Positions 8,361-16,558 of a DNA stretch of 64,000 nucleotides are shown here, piece by piece. Both the position numbers and the translations under genes were made by a program. How positions within the stretch are numbered: the first letter of the stretch is position 1; each line of letters begins with the position of its first letter. This stretch comes from Bacillus xiamenensis (GTDB taxonomy: Bacteria > Bacillota > Bacilli > Bacillales > Bacillaceae): contig NZ_AMSH01000008.1 in NCBI RefSeq assembly GCF_000300535.1, forward strand, positions 1 through 64,000, given 5' to 3'. Under the pieces are notes generated by a model. It was not told where the DNA came from and did no database searches. It was given only the letters and a program-made list of their open reading frames with translations.

Positions 8361-8795
8361 ATGATGAAAAACCCACATTTTTTCAAAGAGTTTGTCACAT
8401 TTGCTTCTACTTTTTCGGAGCTGAAACACGCTATGATGAGCAAGATCAAACCATCTGATCTAACCACTCTACAATATTTGATTCTGGAGCAGTTAGCCGT
8501 CAGTGAGCCGCTAACACCTAGTGAAATCGCCGAATGTCAGCACATGTCTCTTCCGAATGTCAGCAGAGAATTGAAAAAGCTTCACGAAAAACAATTCATT
8601 GATAGACAAGAAGATAAAGATGACAAGCGAAAACATGTCATTATGCTGTCTAAAAAAGGCCGTGCGTGTATGGACAAAGCATTTCAACAAATTGAATCCA
8701 TGCTCATGGACAGCCTTTCTTCCTCTGACCAAAATCAAATGGATGATATCGTACAAGCTCTCCGTCTATTAAATCAAACCATCTTCAAAAAATGA
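8361..8795 (+). CDS. MarR-family transcriptional regulator
   Basis: Winged-helix dimeric repressor. The 144-residue protein has the MarR layout: N-terminal helix, central wHTH (about residues 40-95; TPSEIAECQHMSLPNVSREL then the wing DRQEDKDDKRKHVIMLSKKG) and a C-terminal dimerisation helix. AGGAGGTG fits either ATG at 8361 or the second ATG at 8364; spacing slightly favours 8364. It is divergent from the quinone reductase gene and probably represses both through the two palindromes between them. Cysteines are present near residues 57 and 102, so redox or quinone sensing is possible but unproven. Confidence 0.88.
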   Translation: MMKNPHFFKEFVTFASTFSELKHAMMSKIKPSDLTTLQYLILEQLAVSEPLTPSEIAECQHMSLPNVSRELKKLHEKQFIDRQEDKDDKRKHVIMLSKKGRACMDKAFQQIESMLMDSLSSSDQNQMDDIVQALRLLNQTIFKK

Positions 8796-8808
8796 TCGAA
8801 TGAAAAAA

Positions 8809-8840
8809 GCATGAGCGTATCGCTCATGCAAATGATTTTT
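8809..8840 (+). terminator. Terminator of the MarR gene
   Basis: Perfect stem GCATGAGCG / CGCTCATGC with TAT loop, then AAATGATTTTT. Confidence 0.75.
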
Positions 8841-8847
8841 GAACACA

Positions 8848-9024
8848 TTAGTAAAGAGATGCCAAAAGATACGTGATGAAACCTACTATTGGAATAATCG
8901 GGATCATCAGCTTCAATGTTTTATTCGTATTCTTATATAAATTCCACAACAAGACTGGTACACCAAACGTCAATGTATCAAAGACAGCAAGCACTGCCCC
9001 TTTACGCTGTTCTTTATGAGCCAT
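8848..9024 (-). CDS. Small hydrophobic protein, possible bacteriocin immunity protein
   Basis: A 58-residue frame beginning MAHKEQRKGAVLAVFDTLTF. It is basic at the N-terminus and has two hydrophobic stretches (about 17-30 and 39-57), so it is probably a small membrane protein. An A/G-rich stretch lies just upstream of the ATG (weak GGAGGTTTTC-like site, 7-8 bases away). It starts 15 bases after the stop of the Cys-rich bacteriocin-like gene on the same strand, and no terminator lies between, so the two are probably one transcript. Small membrane proteins in this position are often immunity proteins; that is inference from context. I do not recognise the family. Confidence 0.6.
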   Translation of the reverse strand: MAHKEQRKGAVLAVFDTLTFGVPVLLWNLYKNTNKTLKLMIPIIPIVGFITYLLASLY

Positions 9025-9039
9025 TTGAAAACCTCCAAT

Positions 9040-9375
9040 TCACCAAACTTTTTTCACACAATAACCTGCTATCCCAGCCGATATTCCTGCATTAATGACT
9101 GTACATGCTATACAACCAACAGGTCCTGTTAAACAAACATAATAACAAGCCCCAAGAACCATTGAACGAAGCGGAAGAGATTCATTCGGGCCACTTTTCT
9201 TTTTTAAACAACTCCAAAATTTGTTCCAATTAAAGCTCGTTTGAATTTCCGAATCTTCAGCATTCATAATTTTTCTATTTAATTCCATCATATCTTTTTT
9301 CGCACCGTTTTCACCATAGGTAAAAGATCCTTTTAAAAACTCCCCATTTGGATTGATATGAAACTCATTCTTCAA
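9040..9375 (-). CDS. Cys-rich bacteriocin-like precursor
   Basis: A 111-residue protein with a polar N-terminal half (residues 1-65) and a C-terminal part rich in Cys and Gly: Cys77, Cys81, Cys88, Cys91 and Cys106, with segments GPVGCIAC and GISAGIAGYCVKK. Another Cys is at 56. This layout, a hydrophilic leader and a compact hydrophobic Cys/Gly core, is like halocin-C8-type and other disulfide bacteriocins. No signal peptide is seen. The only available start is TTG at 9375, with GGAAAG too close to be a normal ribosome binding site; see the findings for a possible frameshift. TATAAT (9399-9404, minus strand) may be its -10. It could also be a truncated fragment of a longer protein. Confidence 0.6.
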   Translation of the reverse strand: MKNEFHINPNGEFLKGSFTYGENGAKKDMMELNRKIMNAEDSEIQTSFNWNKFWSCLKKKSGPNESLPLRSMVLGACYYVCLTGPVGCIACTVINAGISAGIAGYCVKKVW

Positions 9376-9398
9376 CTTTCCATTTAAATCCCATAAAA

Positions 9399-9404
9399 AT
9401 TATA
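9399..9404 (-). promoter_or_regulatory. Possible -10 element for the bacteriocin-like gene
   Basis: Perfect TATAAT on the minus strand, 24 bases before the TTG start, with a poor -35 (TTATGC at 9422-9427, spacer 17). Confidence 0.35.
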
Positions 9405-9475
9405 CCTTTTTATGGAAAATGGCATAAGAGGCTTATTTACCAAAAAAAACCACTATAAATAATGTAGCATATCTC

Positions 9476-9574
9476 CTACTTGATATCATTTCCTTCAGGT
9501 AATTGAATCGTCAGTATGTCTGAGATAAATGAACGGGGTGTAACTGATGCTTGCCCCGAGACAGTAGACAACAA
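9476..9574 (-). pseudogene. Unidentified coding fragment
   Basis: Open minus-strand stretch ending at TAG (9476-9478) that reads as ordinary protein (SVTPRSFISDILTIQLPEG near its end), but it starts inside the lysE terminator and has no start signal. It is probably the tail of a lost gene. I do not recognise it. Confidence 0.25.
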
Positions 9575-9606
9575 AAAAGCGCCGGATGTTTTCCATCCAA
9601 CGCTTC
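9572..9606 (-). terminator. Terminator of the LysE-type exporter gene
   Basis: On the minus strand, GCGTTGGATGG / CATCCGGCGC hairpin followed by TTTTTTG. It is nearly the same sequence as the terminator of mbcS at 10352-10392. Confidence 0.8.
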
Positions 9607-9653
9607 TTCAAATGACATGTTCAACATCACGTCTCTTTTGCTCTATGTATCCT

Positions 9654-10268
9654 TTATCCAATAAGCTGATAGGCGATATATAATACAACTAGCCAGATCA
9701 TGATCGCAGAGGCTTTATTGATCCGGTTCATCCACTTGCCGTTTGTATCTAGCTTTCCTAACATTTTCCCGAGAAGGGCAAGACCCATAAACCATAACCA
9801 CGAGACAATGATACAGGCTGCGGTAAATGCCACCTTTTCCGCCCCATGATATTGCAGAGAGTTCGTTCCTATCACTCCTATTGTATCGAGAATCGCGTGA
9901 GGATTTAAAAGTGAAACGGAACAGGCAAATATGATTTGTTTTCTCACGGGCATCAAGTCCATCTTTTCTTGATTACCTGTTGCGGAGCTCGTGTTCCAAA
10001 CTGACCACCCCATATAAAGTAAAAAGAAAAATCCAATGATAAAAAGAGCTATTTGCAAGATCGGAATGGTGAGAACAACAACCGAAACCCCAATGACAGC
10101 TAAAGTGATTAAAAGTGTGTCGCAGAGGGCGGCTGTGATGACCACAGGCAGCACGCGATATAATCGAGGCTGAAGGGCTCCTTGCTGAAATACAAATACA
10201 TTTTGTGCGCCCAAAGGTAAAATAAGACCAAAGGCAAGCACAATGCCATGAATTATCGCAATCGACAT
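9654..10268 (-). CDS. LysE/ArgO-family amino acid exporter (YisU-like)
   Basis: Integral membrane exporter, probably of basic amino acids. The 204-residue protein has about six hydrophobic segments and the family signature near the N-terminus, GLILPLGAQNVFVFQQG, plus NPHAILDTIGVIG around residue 125. Length fits the LysE superfamily (about 200). It resembles B. subtilis YisU. The gene stands alone with its own terminator; no LysG/ArgP-type regulator is adjacent. Substrate is inferred from the family only. Confidence 0.85.
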   Translation of the reverse strand: MSIAIIHGIVLAFGLILPLGAQNVFVFQQGALQPRLYRVLPVVITAALCDTLLITLAVIGVSVVVLTIPILQIALFIIGFFFLLYMGWSVWNTSSATGNQEKMDLMPVRKQIIFACSVSLLNPHAILDTIGVIGTNSLQYHGAEKVAFTAACIIVSWLWFMGLALLGKMLGKLDTNGKWMNRINKASAIMIWLVVLYIAYQLIG

Positions 10269-10351
10269 TTTCAGAACATTCTCCTTTTCAAGTCATCCTT
10301 ACACATTTTAACATAAAACATCATGAACGAATTTTACATATTTGATTTGTC

Positions 10352-10392
10352 CAATAAAAAAAGCGCTGGATGATTTTCCATCCAGACGCTTA
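10352..10392 (-). terminator. Terminator of mbcS
   Basis: Hairpin AAGCGTCTGGATGG / CCATCCAGCGCTT with TTTTTTTATTGG on the minus strand. Confidence 0.8.
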
Positions 10393-10404
10393 TTGTTTCT
10401 ACTG

Positions 10405-11985
10405 TCATGATGATTTTCGCGCAAGCTCTCTTTCTCTCAGCTCGACACGACGAATTTTCGCTGACGGTGTTTTTGGCAGCTCGTCAATGAATTCGATTTC
10501 TCTTGGATATTTGTAAGGTGCTGTTGTATTTTTCACGTGTGTTTGCAGCTCTGTAATAAGCTCATCACTTTGTGCTGATGCATCGCGCAATACAACGTAC
10601 GCTTTCACAATTGAGCCTCTGATTTCATCTGGACTCGCTACGACAGCACATTCTTTTACTGCTGGGTGTTTGATAAGCGCATCTTCTACTTCAAACGGCC
10701 CAATCGTATAGCCTGAGCTAACAATGATGTCATCTCTGCGGCTTTCAAACCAGAAGTATCCGTCCTCGTCTTTTTTCGCACGGTCACCGGTAATAAAGTA
10801 ATCCCCGCGGCGCTGCGCTTTTGTACGCTCTGGATCTTTATAGTATTCCTTAAATAAAGCCGGTGTTTCAAGATGTACCGCAATGTCACCAATTTCTCCT
10901 GGTGCGCAAATGCTGCCATTCTCATCAATGATGTCCACATCGTTGCCAGGGGTTGGTTTTCCCATACTGCCCGGCTTGATGTCCATTCCTTTTAATACGC
11001 CTACTAGCAGTGTGCTTTCTGTTTGGCCGTATCCATCTCGTACTTCTACATTGAAATGTTTTTTGAATGTATCAATGACTTCACGGTTTAGCGGCTCTCC
11101 CGCAGAAACAGCACTATGCAATTTCGGCAGCTCGTACTGACTAAGGTCATCCACTTTTGCCATAAATCGATATTCTGTTGGTGTACAGCATAGAACATTG
11201 ATTTCATTTTTTTGAAGCAGCTCTAAGTACGTATTCGGATTAAATTTCCCTCCATACACAAAGCCTTCCGCTCCGCTTCCTAAAACAGATAAGAGAGGAC
11301 TCCACACCCATTTTTGCCAGCCTGGTCCTGCTGTTGCCCATACTTTATCTCCTTCATTGATAGACAGCCACGCTTTAGCAGCTGTGCGTAAATGTGCATA
11401 AGCCCAGCCGTGTGTATGCACAACCCCTTTTGGGTTACCTGTTGTGCCTGATGTATAAGATAGAAACGCCATGTCTGTGCGTGTTGTTTCTGCCAATTTC
11501 AGTTCGGTTGATTGGTGTTCCTTTTGCGCCAAAATGTTTGTCCAGCCATGATCGTTCTCACCAATCGAGAATGTTTTGAAATCTTTTGGCTGATTGGTCC
11601 CGTCGAACGATTGAATGAAGGATGCGTAAACAATCGCTCCCTTTGCTTCTGCATGTTCCATTCGGTAATCTAAATCTTTCGCACGGAGCATTTCTGAGCA
11701 AGGAATCACAACCATTCCTGTTTTTAAAATCGCTAAATAAATGCTGTATGCCTCTAGCATGCGCGGCACCATTACAATGATTTTATCGCCTTTTTTAAAG
11801 CCTGCATTTAATAATACATGACCGATTTTATTGGCTTCTTCTATTAATGTTGCATACGTCACATGCGCTTCATGGCCGTTTCCATCCTGCCAGTGCAGGG
11901 CCATTTTTTCCCGGTCATGACTGAATGCTTCAATCTCACTGACTAAGTTATATTGTTCTGGTGCAATTAAGTCTTCTCTTTTCAT
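10405..11985 (-). CDS. mbcS: Short branched-chain acyl-CoA synthetase MbcS (YtcI)
   Basis: AMP-forming acyl-CoA ligase that activates short branched-chain carboxylic acids such as methylbutyrate, feeding branched-chain fatty acid synthesis. The 526-residue protein has the adenylation signature LSYTSGTTGNPKG (about 175-187), GYGQTE, and TGDRAKKDEDGYFW. The C-terminal lysine motif is PKTPSAKIRR. Gene order mbcS-sspA-thiI-nifZ equals B. subtilis ytcI-sspA-thiI-nifZ, which supports this over other acyl-CoA synthetases. AAAAGGAG precedes the ATG. In this family the C-terminal Lys is a target for AcuA-type acetylation. Confidence 0.88.
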   Translation of the reverse strand: MKREDLIAPEQYNLVSEIEAFSHDREKMALHWQDGNGHEAHVTYATLIEEANKIGHVLLNAGFKKGDKIIVMVPRMLEAYSIYLAILKTGMVVIPCSEMLRAKDLDYRMEHAEAKGAIVYASFIQSFDGTNQPKDFKTFSIGENDHGWTNILAQKEHQSTELKLAETTRTDMAFLSYTSGTTGNPKGVVHTHGWAYAHLRTAAKAWLSINEGDKVWATAGPGWQKWVWSPLLSVLGSGAEGFVYGGKFNPNTYLELLQKNEINVLCCTPTEYRFMAKVDDLSQYELPKLHSAVSAGEPLNREVIDTFKKHFNVEVRDGYGQTESTLLVGVLKGMDIKPGSMGKPTPGNDVDIIDENGSICAPGEIGDIAVHLETPALFKEYYKDPERTKAQRRGDYFITGDRAKKDEDGYFWFESRRDDIIVSSGYTIGPFEVEDALIKHPAVKECAVVASPDEIRGSIVKAYVVLRDASAQSDELITELQTHVKNTTAPYKYPREIEFIDELPKTPSAKIRRVELRERELARKSS

Positions 11986-12150
11986 GGTACAGCTCCTTTT
12001 AGCCTCTTTCTATGAAACGAATCATGTTTCAATTTACCTATTCTAACACTCATATCTGAAAAATGCTTGAATTAGGACCTACTCCTAGTATTATGCCATA
12101 ATTTTTTCGTTTCGTCTTCCTTTTTAGAAATATTCTAACAATTTATATGT

Positions 12151-12182
12151 ACAAAAAGAAAAGAGCGGGAATGATCCCGCTC
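12151..12182 (-). terminator. Terminator of sspA
   Basis: Perfect stem GAGCGGGA / TCCCGCTC with loop ATGA/TCAT, then CTTTTCTTTTTG on the minus strand. Confidence 0.9.
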
Positions 12183-12210
12183 ATAAGCCATAGCTTTTTA
12201 ATTGTGTGTC

Positions 12211-12423
12211 TTAGAAAGATCCGCCACCCATATGTTGTTGAGCGTAAGATACAAGACGCTTAGTGATTTCTCCACCAACTGATCCGTTAGCGCGAGCTGT
12301 TGTTTCTGGTCCAAGGTTTACACCAAATTCTGAAGCGATTTCATACTTCATTTGGTCGATCGCTTGTGCAGCGCCTGGAACGACTAATTGATTAGAACTG
12401 CTTTGTCTGTTTTGTTGAGCCAT
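12211..12423 (-). CDS. sspA: Major alpha/beta-type small acid-soluble spore protein SspA
   Basis: DNA-coating protein of the spore core that holds DNA in A-like form and protects it from UV and heat. The 70-residue protein has the two SASP signature blocks: the GPR protease site region [10 protein letters not shown], and the C-terminal block [23 protein letters not shown] lies 8 bases ahead of the ATG. A forespore sigma-G promoter is visible upstream. It is monocistronic, between mbcS and thiI exactly as in B. subtilis. Confidence 0.96.
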   Translation of the reverse strand: MAQQNRQSSSNQLVVPGAAQAIDQMKYEIASEFGVNLGPETTARANGSVGGEITKRLVSYAQQHMGGGSF

Positions 12424-12446
12424 GTGTTCTCACCTCCTTGTGAATA

Positions 12447-12476
12447 TAGAATGTGTAGAAACACATGACTTCATGC
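12447..12476 (-). promoter_or_regulatory. Sigma-G promoter of sspA
   Basis: Minus-strand -35 GCATGA (12471-12476) and -10 CATTCTA (12447-12453), spacer 17. Both fit the forespore consensus (GNATR and CATNNTA) and lie 24 bases ahead of the start. Confidence 0.7.
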
Positions 12477-12511
12477 GATTGTTTTTATGGTAATTATTAT
12501 GAAATTTTTAT

Positions 12512-13717
12512 TTAAAATAAATCAGCGAATTCATCTGCCGCTTTCTTTTCATTCGTGACAACAATCGTTTCGATCTGCTCCACTGCTTCATCAAGCATTG
12601 GCTCGAAATCAGCAAAACTTTCATAGCGCTCTACTTTTTCAAGCTTTGGTTTCGTTTTCGGAGACGGCGGCGTAAAAATTGTACAGCAGTCCTCAAAAGG
12701 CTGAATGCTTGTATCATATGTGCCAATTCGTCTCGCTTCTTCGATAATGTCATTTTTATCAACTGCAATCAGCGGACGAATGATGGGGGTATTTGTTACA
12801 TGATTAATGGCATACATGCTTTCGAGTGTCTGACTGGCCACTTGGCCAAGGCTTTCACCGGTAATGATTGCAAGCGCATCACGCTTCGCTCTTATTTTAT
12901 CTGCTATTTTCAGCATCATTCTTCTCGTTGATGTCATTGTATAGTTTTCCGGCACTTGTTTGTGTATGAGCTCTTGGATTTTCGTAAAAGGAACAATGTG
13001 GAGCTTCACTTCGCCTCCATAGGCAGCCAAGCATTCTGCAAGATCAATGACCTTTTGCTTGGCACGTTCACTTGTATAAGGCGGGCTAAAGAAATGAACG
13101 GCTTCAATTTGAATGCCGCGTTTCATTGCTTGATAGCCGGCAACTGGGCTGTCAAAACCGCCTGAGAGCATAAGCATCGCTCTTCCGCTTGAACCCACAG
13201 GTAAACCGCCGGCACCCTTTACATCTTTAAATGTAATGTACGTCGCATGTTCCCTGATTTCAATTCGCAAATGAACATCTGGGTGCTTCACATTAACTGT
13301 TAAGTTTTCCGTATTCCTTAGAACATGTCCGCCAATTTCCCGGTTCATTTCATTTGAATCAAGCTCAAATTGTTTGTATGAACGTTTTGTTGTGACTTTA
13401 AATGTATTCCCCTTTTCGTACACTTCTTGCACAGCTGTCAGTGCTGCTTCTTTGATAGCATCCAAATCCGTCTCACATTTCACTGCAAGGCTAAAGCTTT
13501 GAATACCAAAAACACTTTTGAGATGCTCTGAAATTGGTTCAGGGTCTTCTCCGTTCAGCATGATTGTAATGCGGTCTCTATCAGATGCGTACTTGAGTCC
13601 TGCAAAATCTTTTAAGACAAAACGAATATGCTGTCTTAATTTTTCAATGAATTTCTTTCTATTCTTCCCTTTTGTTGAGATCTCACCAAAACGGACTAAA
13701 ATATGATCATACTTCAT
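12512..13717 (-). CDS. thiI: tRNA 4-thiouridine synthase ThiI
   Basis: Adenylates U8 of tRNA and transfers sulfur from a cysteine desulfurase to give s4U8, a near-UV sensor. The 401-residue protein has a ferredoxin-like N-terminus, a THUMP RNA-binding domain (about 60-165), and a PP-loop ATPase domain with LSGGFDSPVAG (about 184-194). It ends without the rhodanese domain found in E. coli ThiI, normal for Bacillus. The gene starts 4 bases after the stop of nifZ, so the pair is translationally linked. In B. subtilis NifZ is the dedicated sulfur donor to ThiI. Confidence 0.95.
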   Translation of the reverse strand: MKYDHILVRFGEISTKGKNRKKFIEKLRQHIRFVLKDFAGLKYASDRDRITIMLNGEDPEPISEHLKSVFGIQSFSLAVKCETDLDAIKEAALTAVQEVYEKGNTFKVTTKRSYKQFELDSNEMNREIGGHVLRNTENLTVNVKHPDVHLRIEIREHATYITFKDVKGAGGLPVGSSGRAMLMLSGGFDSPVAGYQAMKRGIQIEAVHFFSPPYTSERAKQKVIDLAECLAAYGGEVKLHIVPFTKIQELIHKQVPENYTMTSTRRMMLKIADKIRAKRDALAIITGESLGQVASQTLESMYAINHVTNTPIIRPLIAVDKNDIIEEARRIGTYDTSIQPFEDCCTIFTPPSPKTKPKLEKVERYESFADFEPMLDEAVEQIETIVVTNEKKAADEFADLF

Positions 13718-13721
13718 CTTG

Positions 13722-14864
13722 TTATCTCATTCCTTTTAATTTTTTCACACTTTGTGCGATGGATGTGATGATACGTGGCGCCAGCTCTGGTCCTTGTCCA
13801 TATGTCAAGCTGATTCTCATGCTGCTTCTAGCTGCCTCTTCTGATTTCCCCATAGCCAGAAGGACATGGCTTGGTTCTTTTTTCTTAGCAGAGCAAGCGG
13901 ACGTTGTCGAAACGAAAATCCCCTCTTTTTCAAGCATGTGGAGTAAGACTTCAATTTGAATGCCTGGCACTGAAAAATTCACAATATGCGGTGCACTGTT
14001 CGTAAGCGGTGTGTTGAGGACAACACCTTCTATTTCTCCAAGCTGCTTTTGAAGCTGCGTTTTTAACGACTGCATCTCATCAATATGCTTGTTCAAATGC
14101 TCAAATGAATGTTTCATGGCTTTTGCTAAGCTGACAGCTCCAGCCGGGTTTTCTGTGCCTGAACGGAGTCCAAGCTCCTGCTCTCCTCCTGTGATGAAAG
14201 GTGCGAGCACTGTCTCTTTCTTTAAAAAGAGTGCGCCTGTTCCCTTTAAGCCGTGAATCTTGTGGCCTGACATCGTCAAAAGATCAATATCCACCTCTTT
14301 AGGCAGGGGCACCTTGCCAATCCCCTGTACGCCATCAACATGAAAAAGCGCCTCTTTTGCATGCTCTCGAATGATGCTGGCCGCTTCTTCGATTGGCTGG
14401 ACAGCGCCTGTTTCATTGTTTACATGCATCATACTGACCAGCACTGTATCAGGGCGAAGCACTTCTTTTAAATGAGTCATATCGGCATGTCCATGCTCAT
14501 TTACTTGAACATAGGAGATATCAAAGCCAAATAACGTCCTCAGCTGCTCACATGACTCAATGACAGAAGGGTGCTCAATTGTGGTTGTGACAATGTGTCT
14601 GCCACGGTTCATCTTGGCGATAGCCGCCCCTTTAATGGCGATGTTGTTCGCTTCTGTTGCACCTGATGTAAAAATAATTTCATATTGCTTAAAGCCTGTA
14701 TAGTGAAGCATTTGTTTGCGCGTTTCATTTAGCAGACGGCTTGCATCAATGCCAAGCTGATGAAGTGAGGACGGATTTCCAAAAAAACGCTCACTCACTT
14801 GCTGATACACCTTCAAAACTTCTGGGTAAGGCTTAGTTGTTGCACTATTATCAAGATAAATCAT
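13722..14864 (-). CDS. nifZ: Cysteine desulfurase NifZ (IscS-like), sulfur donor to ThiI
   Basis: PLP enzyme that takes sulfur from L-cysteine as a persulfide and passes it to ThiI. The 380-residue protein starts MIYLDNSATTKPYPE. It has TSGATEANN, the PLP lysine Lys202 in TMSGHKIHG, and the catalytic Cys322 in the loop STTSACSAKK. The start at 14864 has AAGGAG upstream and matches the B. subtilis protein (381 residues); an upstream extension in the same frame has none. Adjacent to thiI on the same strand. Confidence 0.94.
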   Translation of the reverse strand: MIYLDNSATTKPYPEVLKVYQQVSERFFGNPSSLHQLGIDASRLLNETRKQMLHYTGFKQYEIIFTSGATEANNIAIKGAAIAKMNRGRHIVTTTIEHPSVIESCEQLRTLFGFDISYVQVNEHGHADMTHLKEVLRPDTVLVSMMHVNNETGAVQPIEEAASIIREHAKEALFHVDGVQGIGKVPLPKEVDIDLLTMSGHKIHGLKGTGALFLKKETVLAPFITGGEQELGLRSGTENPAGAVSLAKAMKHSFEHLNKHIDEMQSLKTQLQKQLGEIEGVVLNTPLTNSAPHIVNFSVPGIQIEVLLHMLEKEGIFVSTTSACSAKKKEPSHVLLAMGKSEEAARSSMRISLTYGQGPELAPRIITSIAQSVKKLKGMR

Positions 14865-14937
14865 TGCGAAACTCCTTATCTTTCTCCATTTAAAGAACGT
14901 GAATCTCATTCCTTTTTTTTCAAAATAAAGCGGTGTA

Positions 14938-14964
14938 TTGACAACTAGATCAATACACTATAAC
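14938..14964 (+). promoter_or_regulatory. Probable promoter of the first BrnQ gene
   Basis: TTGACA at 14938-14943 and TATAAC at 14959-14964, spacer 15, which is short. About 87 bases of leader precede the start. Confidence 0.45.
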
Positions 14965-14995
14965 ATGCATAGTGCCATTGTCATATTTCATTCTT

Positions 14996-15010
14996 AATTA
15001 ACAGAATTTT
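14996..15010. promoter_or_regulatory. CodY-box-like site upstream of the first BrnQ gene
   Basis: AATTAACAGAATTTT matches the CodY consensus AATTTTCWGAAAATT at 11 of 15 positions and lies downstream of the promoter. B. subtilis braB is a known CodY target. A near-identical site precedes the paralogue (16559-16573). Confidence 0.45.
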
Positions 15011-15050
15011 TAAATATGACGGAAAAATAAAATAATAAGGGGGTCCTCTT

Positions 15051-16391
15051 ATGAACAATAAGTTAAGTCAGTCAGACACATTAGCCATCGGCTTAATGCT
15101 GTTTGCACTCTTTTTCGGCGCAGGTAATATGATCTTTCCGCCTGTACTTGGACAATACGCAGGTGAAAACGTTTGGCTTGCGATTGGCGGTTTTTTACTG
15201 ACAGGGGTAGGCCTGCCGCTCTTAGGCGTCATAGCCGTTGCCTTGACAGGAACAGGTGCCAAAGGACTTGCAGATAAAGCACATCCTACATTTGGTACAA
15301 TTTTCACCGTCATTTTATATTTATCCATTGGGCCGTTTTTTGCGATCCCACGTACAGGAACTGTTTCTTATGAAATCGGACTGGCCCCGTTCCTTTCAGA
15401 AGCTCAGTCTGCATCATGGCTTCCGTTATTCTTGTTTTCGATTGCCTTTTTCGGAATTACCTATGCCCTTGCGTTAAATCCATCGAAACTTGTTGATCGA
15501 ATCGGTAAAATTTTAACACCAATTTTACTCGCTGTCATTGCTTTAATTGTGATAAAAGCCATTGCAACACCGATGGGCGCAATTAGCAGTCCTCATCCTT
15601 CCTATGAAACAAGCCCGCTGTTTACAGGCTTCTTGGAAGGTTATAAAACAATGGACGCTCTTGCTTCAATCGTTTTTGGAATTGTCGTTGTCACGGCTGT
15701 TAAAGAACGCGGCATTACAGAGCGTAAGTCTCTTGCTGTGGCCTGTATTAAAGCTGGACTTGTGGCAGCTGCTGGACTCGCACTTGTGTACATATCACTT
15801 GCTTACGTTGGCGCATCAAGTCCTGATGCAACGGGTATGGTAGGATCAAATGATGGCGGGAAACTTCTTTCCCTAGCCGCTAACTTTTTATTTGGGTCTG
15901 CTGGAAATATTGTGCTGGGGGCGGCAATTTTATTTGCTTGTTTAACAACAAGTATTGGGCTCGTTTCTTCCTGCGGAGAATATTTCTCCACGCTATTTCC
16001 ACGCCTTTCCTATCGAACGGTCATCTTCATCGTTTCTTTGTTTAGTACATTTGTAGCAAACCTTGGTCTGGCACAAATTATTTCACTATCTGTCCCAGTT
16101 CTTGTCGCAATTTATCCGTTAGCTATTGTGATCATTCTTTTATCGTTTCTCGATCGATGGATCAATGGAAGACGGATGATTTATATCATTTCCCTTATTT
16201 TCACTGGTATCTTTGCCGTCATCGACGGACTTGTGGAAGCAAAGATTCCGCTTGGTGGTTTACATGATTTGTTAGAAGATACTGTTCCTTTATACAGTCT
16301 TGGAATCGGCTGGGCCATTCCTGCCGTTATTGGAGCCATTGCCGGTCTTCTCATCTCCATATTCAAGAGTCCGCCTAAACAGCTTGCTTAA
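15051..16391 (+). CDS. braB: Branched-chain amino acid cation symporter BraB (BrnQ family), copy 1
   Basis: Membrane symporter importing Ile, Val and Leu with Na+ or H+. The 446-residue protein has about 12 hydrophobic segments and the LIVCS signature LMLFALFFGAGNMIFPP near the N-terminus. Other conserved blocks are GFLLTGVGLPLLGV and YLSIGPFFAIPRTGTVSYE. AAGGGGG precedes the ATG. It is followed by its own terminator and then a paralogue of nearly equal length. Position after nifZ and before ezrA is that of B. subtilis braB. A CodY-like site in the leader predicts repression when branched-chain amino acids are plentiful. Confidence 0.92.
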   Translation: MNNKLSQSDTLAIGLMLFALFFGAGNMIFPPVLGQYAGENVWLAIGGFLLTGVGLPLLGVIAVALTGTGAKGLADKAHPTFGTIFTVILYLSIGPFFAIPRTGTVSYEIGLAPFLSEAQSASWLPLFLFSIAFFGITYALALNPSKLVDRIGKILTPILLAVIALIVIKAIATPMGAISSPHPSYETSPLFTGFLEGYKTMDALASIVFGIVVVTAVKERGITERKSLAVACIKAGLVAAAGLALVYISLAYVGASSPDATGMVGSNDGGKLLSLAANFLFGSAGNIVLGAAILFACLTTSIGLVSSCGEYFSTLFPRLSYRTVIFIVSLFSTFVANLGLAQIISLSVPVLVAIYPLAIVIILLSFLDRWINGRRMIYIISLIFTGIFAVIDGLVEAKIPLGGLHDLLEDTVPLYSLGIGWAIPAVIGAIAGLLISIFKSPPKQLA

Positions 16392-16404
16392 CATCAGCGT
16401 CTCA

Positions 16405-16440
16405 CATCCCCTTCCATCCTGTGAAGGGGATGTTTTTTAT
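16405..16440 (+). terminator. Terminator between the two BrnQ genes
   Basis: Stem CATCCCCTTC / GAAGGGGATG with loop, then TTTTTTATTG. Confidence 0.9.
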
Positions 16441-16494
16441 TGTTCTCCATATACTAAAATAGAAAAATTCATGACTTTTGTATGAAAACACATG

Positions 16495-16522
16495 TTGACA
16501 TCAGGCGTACATCCTTTATAAT
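16495..16522 (+). promoter_or_regulatory. Promoter of the second BrnQ gene
   Basis: Consensus TTGACA (16495-16500) and TATAAT (16517-16522), spacer 16. The second copy therefore has its own, stronger-looking promoter. Confidence 0.8.
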
Positions 16523-16558
16523 TAGTGAATGTTAATGATGTAGGTTTACCTAGCAAAC

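Noticed and set aside
13672-13959. 95-codon frame across the thiI-nifZ junction
   Set aside because: Antisense to two conserved genes and without translation signals.
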